This document shows, piece after piece, positions 17,661 to 25,532 of a DNA stretch of 64,000 bases. The position numbers and the translations under genes are program-made. The notes under the pieces were generated by a model. It searched no databases. It saw nothing but the letters and a program-made list of their open reading frames with translations, and had not been told where the DNA came from. The stretch's first letter is position 1. Each line of letters starts with the position of its first letter. The stretch comes from Streptomyces olivaceoviridis (lineage in GTDB: Bacteria; Actinomycetota; Actinomycetes; Streptomycetales; Streptomycetaceae): the NCBI RefSeq assembly GCF_014650115.1, contig NZ_BMUI01000008.1, forward strand, positions 248,001 through 312,000, read 5' to 3'.

Positions 17661-19073
17661 TCAGACCGCCGGCGTGGTCCCGCTGCCCGCGAGCACCTCC
17701 GGACGGAGGAGTCCGGTGAGCTGTTCGGCGGGCAACAGGCCCTTCTCCAGGACCAGTTCGGCCACGCCACGGCCGGTCGCGAGGGCCTCCTTGGCGATGT
17801 CGGTGGCGGCGGTGTAGCCGATGTGCGGGTTGAGCGCGGTGACCAGGCCGATGGAGTTCTCGACGGTGGCGCGCAGCCGCTCGGTGTTGGCGGTGATGCC
17901 GGACACACAGCGCTCGGCCAGGGTCAGGCAGGCCGTCCGCAGGTGCGTGACGGACTCCGACAGGGAGTGCAGGATGATCGGCTCGAAGGCGTTGAGCTGG
18001 AGCTGTCCGGCCTCGGCGGCCATGGTGATGGCGACGTCGTTGCCGATCACCTCGAAGGCGACCTGGTTGACCACTTCGGGGATGACCGGGTTGACCTTGC
18101 CCGGCATGATCGACGAACCGGCCTGCACCGGCGGCAGGTTGATCTCGCCGAGACCCGCGCGCGGACCGGAGGACAGCAGCCGCAGGTCGTTGCAGCTCTT
18201 GGAGAGCTTGACCGCGATGCGCTTGAGGACGCCCGACATCTGGACGAAGGCGCCGCAGTCCTGGGTGGCCTCCACCAGGTTGGCCGCCGTCACCAGCGGC
18301 AGGCCGGTGATGGCCGACAGGTGCCGGCGGGCCGCCTCGGCATAGCCGGCGGGAGCGTTGAGGCCGGTGCCGATGGCCGTGGCACCGAGGTTGATCTCAT
18401 GGATCAGCTCGACGGCCTCGGCAAGACGGCTGCGGTCCTCCTCGATCATGACGGCGAACGCGGAGAACTCCTGACCGAGCGTCATCGGTACCGCGTCCTG
18501 CAACTGTGTACGGCCCATCTTGAGCACGTCACGGAACTCGACGGCCTTACGGGCGAACGCGTCCTGGAGTACGGACATCGCCTTGAGCAGTCCACGTACC
18601 GCGAAGATCGTCGCCACCTTGACGGCCGTCGGGTAGACGTCATTGGTGGACTGGCCGAGGTTGACGTCCTCGTTGGGGTGCAGATACGTGTACTGCCCCT
18701 TGGCATGGCCGAGCAGTTCCAGCGCGCGGTTCGCCACGACCTCGTTGGCGTTCATGTTGGTGGACGTGCCGGCACCGCCCTGGATGACGTCCACGACGAA
18801 CTGGTCGTGCAGCCCCCCGGCCCGGATCTCCCGGCAGGCGGCCACGATCGCCGCCGCCTTCTGCGGCGCCAGCAGCCCGAGTTCCTCGTTGGCGAGGGCG
18901 GCGGCCTCCTTCACCGCGGCCAGGGCGTCGATCAAGTGCGGGTAGGCGGAGATCGGCGTGCCGGTGATGGGGAAGTTCTCCGTCGCGCGCAGGGTGTGGA
19001 CACCCCAGTACGCGTCGGCGGGCACATCGCGGTCCCCGAGCAGATCGTGTTCGCTGCGGGTGGCGGCGGTCAT
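17661..19073 (-). CDS. aspA: Aspartate ammonia-lyase
   Basis: A 470-residue aspartase, which cleaves aspartate into fumarate and ammonia. The fumarase/aspartase signature GSSIMPGKVNP begins at Gly319 and holds the flexible catalytic loop serine. Substrate motifs GGAGTSTNMN and GRTQLQDAVP are present and favour aspartase over fumarase. GAGGA lies before the ATG. Fumarate feeds the TCA cycle, so with the asparaginase upstream it completes asparagine breakdown. Confidence 0.92.
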   Translation of the reverse strand: MTAATRSEHDLLGDRDVPADAYWGVHTLRATENFPITGTPISAYPHLIDALAAVKEAAALANEELGLLAPQKAAAIVAACREIRAGGLHDQFVVDVIQGGAGTSTNMNANEVVANRALELLGHAKGQYTYLHPNEDVNLGQSTNDVYPTAVKVATIFAVRGLLKAMSVLQDAFARKAVEFRDVLKMGRTQLQDAVPMTLGQEFSAFAVMIEEDRSRLAEAVELIHEINLGATAIGTGLNAPAGYAEAARRHLSAITGLPLVTAANLVEATQDCGAFVQMSGVLKRIAVKLSKSCNDLRLLSSGPRAGLGEINLPPVQAGSSIMPGKVNPVIPEVVNQVAFEVIGNDVAITMAAEAGQLQLNAFEPIILHSLSESVTHLRTACLTLAERCVSGITANTERLRATVENSIGLVTALNPHIGYTAATDIAKEALATGRGVAELVLEKGLLPAEQLTGLLRPEVLAGSGTTPAV

Positions 19074-19110
19074 GAGGGTACGGTCCTCTTCCTGGGGTGC
19101 GGAGGTGGAA

Positions 19111-19129
19111 GCGCCCCTGGAAGGGGCGC
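19111..19129 (-). terminator. Hairpin between asparaginase and aspartase genes
   Basis: A perfect 8-bp stem, GCGCCCCT at 19111-19118 and AGGGGCGC at 19122-19129, has a 3-base loop. It follows the asparaginase stop codon on the minus strand and probably reduces read-through into aspA. Confidence 0.6.
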
Positions 19130-19189
19130 GGGGAACAGCGCGATCAACCACGACGGGCCCGCGGGTCGACGACGGCGGATCCGGCGGAG

Positions 19190-20251
19190 CTACGCGCAGG
19201 CGGTGAGCGGAACCGGGTCCAGCGCGCGCACGACCCGCACACATCCCACCGGCTCCCCGCCCCCGAGCACCGGCTCCCCCGCGAACTCGGTGAGCAGGGC
19301 GGGGTCGACGCCCGCGCGGGCGAGCGCCGCCGCGGCGACCGGGATCCGCGCCCGGTTCGCCCCGTCGGCGATCTTCACCGCGACGGCCCGGCCGTCCGGC
19401 AGCGCGGCGACCTGCACGCCCTCGTAGCCGTCCTTGGCCAGCAGCCCCGGCACGGCCCGCATCAGCGCGGCCACGTCACGTCCCGAGCCGGAGGCCATCT
19501 CGGCGTGCTCGCGCATCGCGTCGGCGACCCGGGCCTCGGGTGTGCCGGGCTCGGCGGAGGTGATCCGGGCGAGGGCGCGGGCGAGTCCGTGCGGGGAGAC
19601 GGCGAACAGCGGCGCGCCGCAGCCGTCGACGGTGACCCGGGCGACGCGCTGGCCGGTCAGTTCCTCGACGGTGGCGGCGACAGCCTGCTGGAGCGGGTGC
19701 TCCGGGACGAGGTAGTCGTCCAGGGACCAGCCGTTGAGCTTGGCGGTCCACAGCATGGCGGCGTGCTTGCCGGAGCAGTTCTGGGCGAGCCGGGAGGGCA
19801 GCCGGCCCTCGCGGACCCAGGCGTCCCGGACGACCGGGTCGAACGGCATGTCGGGCACGTTGCGCAGGTCGCCCTCGGTGAGACCGGCGAGTTCGAGGAT
19901 GCGGCGGGTGCCTGCGAGGTGGCGTTCCTCTCCGGAGTGGCTCGCGGCGGCCAGCGACAGCAGTTCGCCGTCGAGCGGCAGCCCGGCCCGCAGCATGGCC
20001 ACGGCCTGGACGGGTTTGAGGGCCGAGCGCGGGTAGAAGGCCGCCTCGATGTCACCGAGCTGGAAGCGCACCTGGCCGTCGGCGCCGAGGACGACGACGG
20101 AGCCGTAGTGGATGCCCTCGACGACCCCGCCGCGCACGAGGTGGGCGACGGGGGCGTGGAGGGGTTCGCGGACGACGGGCGCGTCGGCGGGGGAACTGCT
20201 GTGCATCACTGCCTGCATCATGGGGTCGGGGTCGGCCGGTACGCGGGTCAC
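19190..20251 (-). CDS. Type II asparaginase (Rhizobium etli-type)
   Basis: A protein of about 353 residues of the asparaginase_II family, unrelated to the E. coli enzymes. The family active-site residues can be matched: Ser76 and Lys79 in SALK, Cys159 and Lys162 in NCSGK, and Cys211 in GCGAP. It hydrolyses asparagine to aspartate. The GTG at 20251 overlaps the permease stop codon as GTGA, but no ribosome site is evident and the first 25 or so residues are not conserved, so a later ATG near 20221 or 20206 is possible. Confidence 0.88.
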   Translation of the reverse strand: MTRVPADPDPMMQAVMHSSSPADAPVVREPLHAPVAHLVRGGVVEGIHYGSVVVLGADGQVRFQLGDIEAAFYPRSALKPVQAVAMLRAGLPLDGELLSLAAASHSGEERHLAGTRRILELAGLTEGDLRNVPDMPFDPVVRDAWVREGRLPSRLAQNCSGKHAAMLWTAKLNGWSLDDYLVPEHPLQQAVAATVEELTGQRVARVTVDGCGAPLFAVSPHGLARALARITSAEPGTPEARVADAMREHAEMASGSGRDVAALMRAVPGLLAKDGYEGVQVAALPDGRAVAVKIADGANRARIPVAAAALARAGVDPALLTEFAGEPVLGGGEPVGCVRVVRALDPVPLTACA

Positions 20252-21687
20252 GCGCCGGCGCCGGTGGACGTGCGGTTCATGCGGGCGCGGACGGCGAACC
20301 AGCCCGCGACCAGTGCGGCGACGATCAGCGGCAGGCAGAGCACGGTGGTGCGTCCGGCGCCGCCGTCGGCGTACATGAGGACCAGGACGGAGGCGAGGAA
20401 CGCCAGCGTCACCAGTTCGGTCCAGGGGGAGCCCGGCAGCCGGTACGAGGGCCGGGCCAGCTCGCCGTTCCGGGTCTTCCGCCAGAACAGCAGGTGACAG
20501 AGCATGATCATGCCCCAGGTCGCGAGGATGCCGATCGCCGCGAAGTTGAGGACGATCTCGAACGCGTCGGAGGGGACGACGTAGTTCAGACCCACCCCGA
20601 GGACACAGATTCCGCTGGTGAGCAGGATCCCGCCGTACGGTACCTGGCTGCGGCTCATCCGCCCGGTGAACCGCGGGGCCGAGCCGCTCATCGCCATGGA
20701 GCGCAGGATGCGGCCGGTGGAGTACAGGCCGGAGTTCAGCGACGACATGGCGGCGGTCAGGACGACCAGGTTCATCACACCGCCGGCCGCCGGGACGCCG
20801 ACGTGGGACAGGACCGTGACGAAGGGGCTCTCACCAGCGGAGTACTTGTTCCACGGGAGCAGCATCGAGAGCAGGACGACCGAGCCGACGTAGAACAGGC
20901 CCACGCGCCACATGATCGAGTTGATCGCGCTGGGCATGATCTTCTCGGGGTTCTCGGTCTCGCCGGCGGCGACGCCGACCAGCTCGACGGAGGCGTAGGC
21001 GAAGACGACGCCCTGGATGATCAGCAGCATGGGCAGCAGGCCGTGGGGGAAGACGCCGCCGTTGCCGCTGATCAGGGACGGGCCGGGGTGGTGGCCGTCG
21101 ACCGGGTGCTGGGTGACCAGCAGGAAGATGCCGATGCACATGAACACGACGAGCGCGCCGACCTTGACGATCGCGAACCAGAACTCCAGTTCGCCGAAGA
21201 TCTTGACCGAGATCAGATTGACGGTCAACACGACCGCGAGGGCGATCAGTGCGATCAACCACTGCGGGATGTCCGAGAACATGCCCCAGTAGTGGGTGTA
21301 GGTGGCGACCGCCGTGATGTCGGCGATACCGGTGGTCGCCCAGTTCAGGAAGTACATCCAGCCCGCGGTGTACGCGCCCTTCTCCCCCAGGAACTCCCGG
21401 GCGTACGACACGAAGGCACCGGAGGACGGACGGTACAGGACGAGTTCGCCGAGGGCCCGGACGACCAGGAAGGCGAAGACGCCGCAGACGGCGTAGGCGA
21501 TGAAGAGGGAGGGGCCGGCGTCGGCGAGCCGGCCGCCCGCGCCGAGGAAGAGGCCGGTGCCTATGGCGCCGCCGATGGCGATCATGTTGACGTGCCGGTG
21601 CTTCAGCCCTTTGCTGTAGCCGGCGTCTCCGGCGTCGACATGGCCGGACGAGGGGCGCGTCTCGTCTTTGAGGTGCTGCTCGCTCAC
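20248..21687 (-). CDS. APC-family amino acid permease (asparagine/GABA-type)
   Basis: A 479-residue transporter with 12 predicted helices of the amino acid-polyamine-organocation family. The N-terminal sequence KGLKHRHVNMIAIGGAIGTG is the signature of the AnsP/GabP/LysP group. It overlaps both the regulator gene before it (GTGA) and the asparaginase gene after it, so asparagine is the most likely substrate. Confidence 0.88.
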   Translation of the reverse strand: MSEQHLKDETRPSSGHVDAGDAGYSKGLKHRHVNMIAIGGAIGTGLFLGAGGRLADAGPSLFIAYAVCGVFAFLVVRALGELVLYRPSSGAFVSYAREFLGEKGAYTAGWMYFLNWATTGIADITAVATYTHYWGMFSDIPQWLIALIALAVVLTVNLISVKIFGELEFWFAIVKVGALVVFMCIGIFLLVTQHPVDGHHPGPSLISGNGGVFPHGLLPMLLIIQGVVFAYASVELVGVAAGETENPEKIMPSAINSIMWRVGLFYVGSVVLLSMLLPWNKYSAGESPFVTVLSHVGVPAAGGVMNLVVLTAAMSSLNSGLYSTGRILRSMAMSGSAPRFTGRMSRSQVPYGGILLTSGICVLGVGLNYVVPSDAFEIVLNFAAIGILATWGMIMLCHLLFWRKTRNGELARPSYRLPGSPWTELVTLAFLASVLVLMYADGGAGRTTVLCLPLIVAALVAGWFAVRARMNRTSTGAGA

Positions 21688-22415
21688 GCCTCGGGTCCGC
21701 CTTCCGTAGGGGGGTCCGTCCGTTGGGGACGCACGATGTCGGTGAGGGTCGTCTCGACGCGGTCCAGGTGGTGGCTCATGGCCGCCACGGCGTCGTGCTC
21801 GCAACCGTCGGTCAGCGCCTCGACGATCGCCCGGTGCTCGCGGTTGGACTGTTCGCGGCGCCCGCCCAGTTCGTTGAGGAAGGCCGACTGGCGCGCCAGT
21901 GCGTCGCGGATCTCCTCGATGACCCGGCGGAAGACCGGGTTCTGGGCGGCCTCGGCCACGGCGAGGTGGAAGAGGGTGTCCATCGCGACCCAGGCGGTGG
22001 TGTCCGTCTCCCGCTCCATGCGGTCGAGCAGGTGGGCCAGGTGGTCCAGGTTCTCCGGGGTGCGGCGCAGGGCCGCGTATCCGGCGACCGGGATCTCGAT
22101 GTGACGACGCACTTCGAGCAGGTCGCTGGCGGCGTAGTCACCGAAGGTCGGGTCCTCGACCGCGTTCGCGACGACGAAGGTGCCCTTGCCGGTCCGGGAC
22201 ACGGTGAGGCCCATCGTCTGGAGCGCGCGCAGCGCCTCGCGCAGCACGGGCCGGGACACCTCCAGGGTGCGGCACAGCTCGGCCTCGGAGGGAAGCTTGT
22301 CGCCGATGGCGTACCGGCCTCGCTCGATGGCGTCGCGGAGGTGGGCGAGCACCGCTTCCATGGCGCTGACACGCCGCGGGGCCGGACCACCTGTCTGGCT
22401 GTCTGACAGGTTCAC
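21684..22415 (-). CDS. FadR-type GntR regulator (FCD domain)
   Basis: A 243-residue regulator with an N-terminal winged helix (EVSRPVLREALRAL) and a helical FCD ligand domain that probably binds a metal and a carboxylate. As first gene of the permease-asparaginase operon it probably senses asparagine, aspartate or a related acid. The GTG start lies 7 bases after a possible -10, so the transcript may be leaderless. An inverted repeat spans the first codons. Confidence 0.88.
   Translation of the reverse strand: MNLSDSQTGGPAPRRVSAMEAVLAHLRDAIERGRYAIGDKLPSEAELCRTLEVSRPVLREALRALQTMGLTVSRTGKGTFVVANAVEDPTFGDYAASDLLEVRRHIEIPVAGYAALRRTPENLDHLAHLLDRMERETDTTAWVAMDTLFHLAVAEAAQNPVFRRVIEEIRDALARQSAFLNELGGRREQSNREHRAIVEALTDGCEHDAVAAMSHHLDRVETTLTDIVRPQRTDPPTEGGPEA
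22389..22411. promoter_or_regulatory. Inverted repeat over the gntR start
   Basis: ACCTGTC (22389-22395) and GACAGGT (22405-22411) form a perfect 7-bp inverted repeat with a 9-bp spacer, inside the first codons of the regulator gene. This is where an autorepressor would block a leaderless transcript. Confidence 0.45.
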
Positions 22416-22422
22416 GGGAGCG

Positions 22423-22452
22423 ATCCTGCGGGGTGCGGGCGGGGACTGTCAA
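22423..22452 (-). promoter_or_regulatory. Promoter of the gntR-permease-asparaginase operon
   Basis: On the minus strand, TTGACA (22452-22447) and CAGGAT (22428-22423) are separated by 18 bp. The GTG start codon begins 7 bases after the -10 box. Confidence 0.5.
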
Positions 22453-22474
22453 GGCATTCCGTAAGGAAACATTC

Positions 22475-22513
22475 ACGGGGTGCGGCGCCTGAATTCAGAC
22501 ATCCGCACCCCGT
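22475..22513 (-). terminator. Hairpin after uppP
   Basis: A perfect 11-bp stem, ACGGGGTGCGG at 22475-22485 with CCGCACCCCGT at 22503-22513, has a 17-base loop holding the palindrome CTGAATTCAG. It lies between the uppP stop and the gntR promoter. Confidence 0.6.
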
Positions 22514-22545
22514 AGGTGATCAGCGGCTTCGCCCGGCCGCCGGAC

Positions 22546-23382
22546 TCAGCTGCTGAGCGCGCCGGTGGCCAGCAGGCCGAGGAGGCCGACGCCGATGATG
22601 ATCCGGTAGATCACGAAGGCGTTGAAGGAGTGCTTGGCGACGAACTTGAGCAGCCAGGCGATGGAGGCGTAGGCGACCACGAACGAGACGATCGTGCCCA
22701 CGGCCAGCGGGGCCGCGCCGACCCCCGCACCGAGGGCGTCCTTCAGCTCGTACAGGCCCGCACCCGTCAGGGCCGGGATGCCGAGGAAGAAGGAGAGCCG
22801 GGTGGCGGCGACGCGGTCCAGGTCCAGGATGAGCGCGGTGGACATGGTGGCGCCGGAGCGGGAGAAGCCGGGGAAGAGCAGGGCGAGGATCTGGGAGCAG
22901 CCGACCCACATCGCGTCCTTGAAGGACGTGTCGTCCTCACCGCGCTTGTGCCGGCCCATCTGGTCGGCGGCCCACATCACGCCCGAGCCGGCGATCAGCG
23001 ACCCGGCGACCACCCACAGCGAGGCGAGCGGGCCGTCGATCAGCGGCTTGGCGGCCAGGCCCACCACCACGATCGGAATGGTCGCGGCGATGACCCACCA
23101 GGCGAACTTGTAGTCGTGGTGGTAGCGCTCCTCGCGGTTGGTCAGACCGCGGAACCAGGCGGAGACGATCCGCTTGATGTCCTTGAAGAAGTACACGAGC
23201 ACGGCGGCGATGGCGCCGACCTGGATGACGGCGGAGAACCCGACGACGGACTTGTCGTCGACGGGGATGTCCATGAGCCCCTCGGCGATCTTCAGGTGGC
23301 CGGTGGAGGACACGGGGAGGAACTCGGTCACCCCCTCGACTACTCCGAGGACGACGGCCTGACCGACGGAGATGGCGCTCAT
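22546..23382 (-). CDS. uppP: Undecaprenyl-diphosphatase UppP (BacA)
   Basis: A 278-residue membrane enzyme that recycles undecaprenyl pyrophosphate to the monophosphate lipid carrier for cell-wall synthesis; extra copies give bacitracin resistance. Both catalytic signatures are present: EGVTEFLPVSSTGHL near residue 16 and PGFSRSGAT near residue 170. Eight or so hydrophobic helices and the length fit the family. It is a single gene. Confidence 0.94.
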   Translation of the reverse strand: MSAISVGQAVVLGVVEGVTEFLPVSSTGHLKIAEGLMDIPVDDKSVVGFSAVIQVGAIAAVLVYFFKDIKRIVSAWFRGLTNREERYHHDYKFAWWVIAATIPIVVVGLAAKPLIDGPLASLWVVAGSLIAGSGVMWAADQMGRHKRGEDDTSFKDAMWVGCSQILALLFPGFSRSGATMSTALILDLDRVAATRLSFFLGIPALTGAGLYELKDALGAGVGAAPLAVGTIVSFVVAYASIAWLLKFVAKHSFNAFVIYRIIIGVGLLGLLATGALSS

Positions 23383-23790
23383 GGGATCCAGTTCTGAGGA
23401 GAGTTGGTCGACATTGCTGTAGACAGTACTTGCTGTGTCCGGCCGTACGGCAAGCGCCCGGGCCCGCCGGCGCCGGCGAGTGAGGCCCCGGCGAGAAGGG
23501 GGCCGGGAGACCCGCCGGCACGCTTGCCGCGACGTCCAGGGCAGCGTAGAGGGCCGGGCCGTCCTCGGTCAGCCGCGGCGTCGCGCGGGAGAAGGCCGGG
23601 CGGCGAAGGCGCCCCGCGGGAGGACCGAGTCGTGACGGGCCCGCAGAGCGCGGCCGGCGAGAGGACGCGGGGGTGCGCCGACGGGGGCTCCCGTGATGAC
23701 GAGCGGCCGGTTCACAACGACTTCTTACCTCCACTGTCCGTTTTGTCCGGCGCGTTGTCCGGGCCGGACAGGAGGGAGACCTCGCGTGCG

Positions 23791-23970
23791 GACGTCGACC
23801 GCACAGGTGGAGAACGTGGTGCCGCCGCCGGCCGGGGCGCGCGCGAGCGCGGAGCGGGCCACCGCGCCGAGCGCGCCGCCGACTACCACGACGGGCTCCC
23901 GCGCGCGCCACTCGGACGGCCGCCGTCGTGGGGGCCGGACGCCGCGGATCGCCGTCTTCGGGAAGGTCAT
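23791..23970 (-). pseudogene. Truncated crcB-like fluoride channel remnant
   Basis: From an ATG at 23970 (with AGGAG upstream) the translation has a hydrophobic segment VVVVGGALGAVARSALARA followed by FSTCAVDV. This resembles the first helix of CrcB/Fluc fluoride channels (GGxLGAxARY...TFxVNV). After residue 60 the similarity ends and the frame runs into unrelated sequence, stopping at 23725. The rest of the gap 23383-24038 holds no gene I can support. Similarity was judged by eye only. Confidence 0.35.
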
Positions 23971-24038
23971 GCTGGTGGGTCTCCTGTTCGGCCCCTGTCC
24001 CGACGGACGATCCAGGCCGGGACCAGGCTACCGCCGCC

Positions 24039-24998
24039 TCAGCGGGCGGCGGGTCGGGCGCAGACCGCCACACCGGACTCCCAGAGGCTGCCGAGCACCA
24101 GGTGGTCGCCGACGGCGCACACGCTGGTGACCATGCGGAAACCGGAGTGCCGGCGGGTGAGGTGGTGGACGGTCCGGCCCCGGTCGTCGACAGCGACGAC
24201 GCCGACGGTCCCGCTCGGGCGGTACGGCGCGTGGACGGTGGCCCGCGCGGCGGCGCGGCGGACGGCCGGCGGGGTGCGGTGCAGCAGGCCGAGCGGGGGG
24301 ACACGGGGGCTCGCCAGGGCGACCCAGAGCGGCCCGTCGGGGCCCTCGCGCCAGAGGTTGTCCGGCATCCCGGGGAGGTCGGCGAAGGATTCGGCGTGTC
24401 CGGCGCGGGGGCCGGTGAGCCGGCAGCGGGTGAGCCGGCAGGAGCCGGTCTCGGCGACCACCAGGAAGGAGCCGTCGGCACTGAGGGCGAGCCCGTTGGC
24501 GAATTGCAGCCCCTCCAGCAGGACTTCGGGTTCCCGGCCGCCGGGGGCGAGCCGGAGCAGGCGGCCGGTCCCCGTGTGTTCGACGATGTCGCCGATCCAC
24601 CGGTCCAGGGGGTGGCGGCGGCTGGAGACGGTGAAGTACACGGTGCCGTCGGGCAGGGCGACGGCGTTGCTGCAGAAGCGGAGCCGCTCCCCCGCCACCG
24701 TGTCCGCGAGGACGCGGACGGTTCCGTCGCGCGGGCCGACGCGCAGCAGGCCGCGTTCGGCGTCGCAGACCACGAGGTCGCCGTCCGGCAGGAGTTCGAG
24801 CCCGAGGGGACGGCCGCCGGTGTCGGCCAGCACCTCGGTGCGGGCCGTGAGCGGGTCGTCGAGGTGGTGGACGCGGAGGATGCGCCCGTCCGCCACTCCG
24901 GTCAGCACGCGCCCGTGCGGATCGGCGACGACGTCCTCGGGGCCGCGGGCGCGCAGGGAGACGTAGTGGAGCGGTACGAGTGCCGCCGATCGGTCCAT
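24039..24998 (-). CDS. SMP-30/strictosidine synthase-like beta-propeller protein
   Basis: A 319-residue six-bladed propeller protein of the SMP-30/gluconolactonase-strictosidine synthase superfamily. Repeated blade motifs such as GPEDVVADPHG, LPDGDLVVCD, SNAVALPDGTVYFTVSS and GLALSADGSFLVVAETG are visible. These enzymes are usually metal-dependent lactonases or esterases; the substrate is unknown. GGAAGGGAC lies before the ATG. It follows an ArsR-like regulator by 54 bp, so the two probably form an operon. Confidence 0.82.
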   Translation of the reverse strand: MDRSAALVPLHYVSLRARGPEDVVADPHGRVLTGVADGRILRVHHLDDPLTARTEVLADTGGRPLGLELLPDGDLVVCDAERGLLRVGPRDGTVRVLADTVAGERLRFCSNAVALPDGTVYFTVSSRRHPLDRWIGDIVEHTGTGRLLRLAPGGREPEVLLEGLQFANGLALSADGSFLVVAETGSCRLTRCRLTGPRAGHAESFADLPGMPDNLWREGPDGPLWVALASPRVPPLGLLHRTPPAVRRAAARATVHAPYRPSGTVGVVAVDDRGRTVHHLTRRHSGFRMVTSVCAVGDHLVLGSLWESGVAVCARPAAR

Positions 24999-25052
24999 GT
25001 GCGGTCCCTTCCGTCGGTGCCCCTGCCGGCAGCCGCCCCGTGGCCGTCCCCT

Positions 25053-25340
25053 TCACCAGCCCTTCTCGAACATCCGGGCCACCTCGGCGATGCGGATCTC
25101 GTCGCGCCGGTAGTAGGTGCGGCCGTGGATCCGGCGGGTGCGCAGGACGCCGAGGCGGGTGAGGAGGTCGAGGTGGGCGAGTGCGGTCCGGCGGGGCACG
25201 CCCAGCTTGGCGGCTACGGCCCGCGCGGTGACGCCGGTCTCGGCGGGGTCGCGGCGGCGCGGGACCGGGAAGTGGGCCGGCGGGTCCTTGAGCCAGTCCA
25301 GGATGGTCTGCCGCATCCGGCCCGAGGGAGTCCCCGTCAT
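25053..25340 (-). CDS. ArsR-like winged-helix regulator
   Basis: A 95-residue DNA-binding protein with one winged helix; VTARAVAAKLGVPRRTALAH is the helix-turn-helix and the wing runs through RTRRIHGRTYYRR. No metal-binding cysteines are present, so it is not a metal sensor. GGAGGG precedes the ATG at 25340. It probably controls the SMP-30-like gene downstream. Confidence 0.8.
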   Translation of the reverse strand: MTGTPSGRMRQTILDWLKDPPAHFPVPRRRDPAETGVTARAVAAKLGVPRRTALAHLDLLTRLGVLRTRRIHGRTYYRRDEIRIAEVARMFEKGW

Positions 25341-25491
25341 CCGTCCGCCCTCCCGTCCCCGGCCTCCTCGTACGCAGTCTTCCCACTGTGGCGCGGGCGA
25401 CGCCGTCACGTCCGGGACTCGGCGGCCGTTGTCCGGTACCGAACGGCCGTGCGACCGAGGGGGGGGGTTCCGCCGCCGCGGAACACGGCGA

Positions 25492-25519
25492 GGGCCCGGC
25501 CGCCGCGGCGGCCGGGCCC
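25492..25519 (-). terminator. 28-bp perfect palindrome terminator
   Basis: A fully palindromic 28-bp GC stretch starts 13 bases beyond the GH53 stop codon. It would form a very stable hairpin ending the galactanase transcript. A run of nine G at 25459-25467 lies close by and is an error-prone spot in sequencing. Confidence 0.7.
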
Positions 25520-25532
25520 GTTCACGGACGGC

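Noticed and set aside
23404..24966. A 520-codon plus-strand frame over the uppP to SMP-30 gap
   Set aside because: Arg/Ser/Pro-rich, no motif, and antisense to the propeller protein gene for most of its length.
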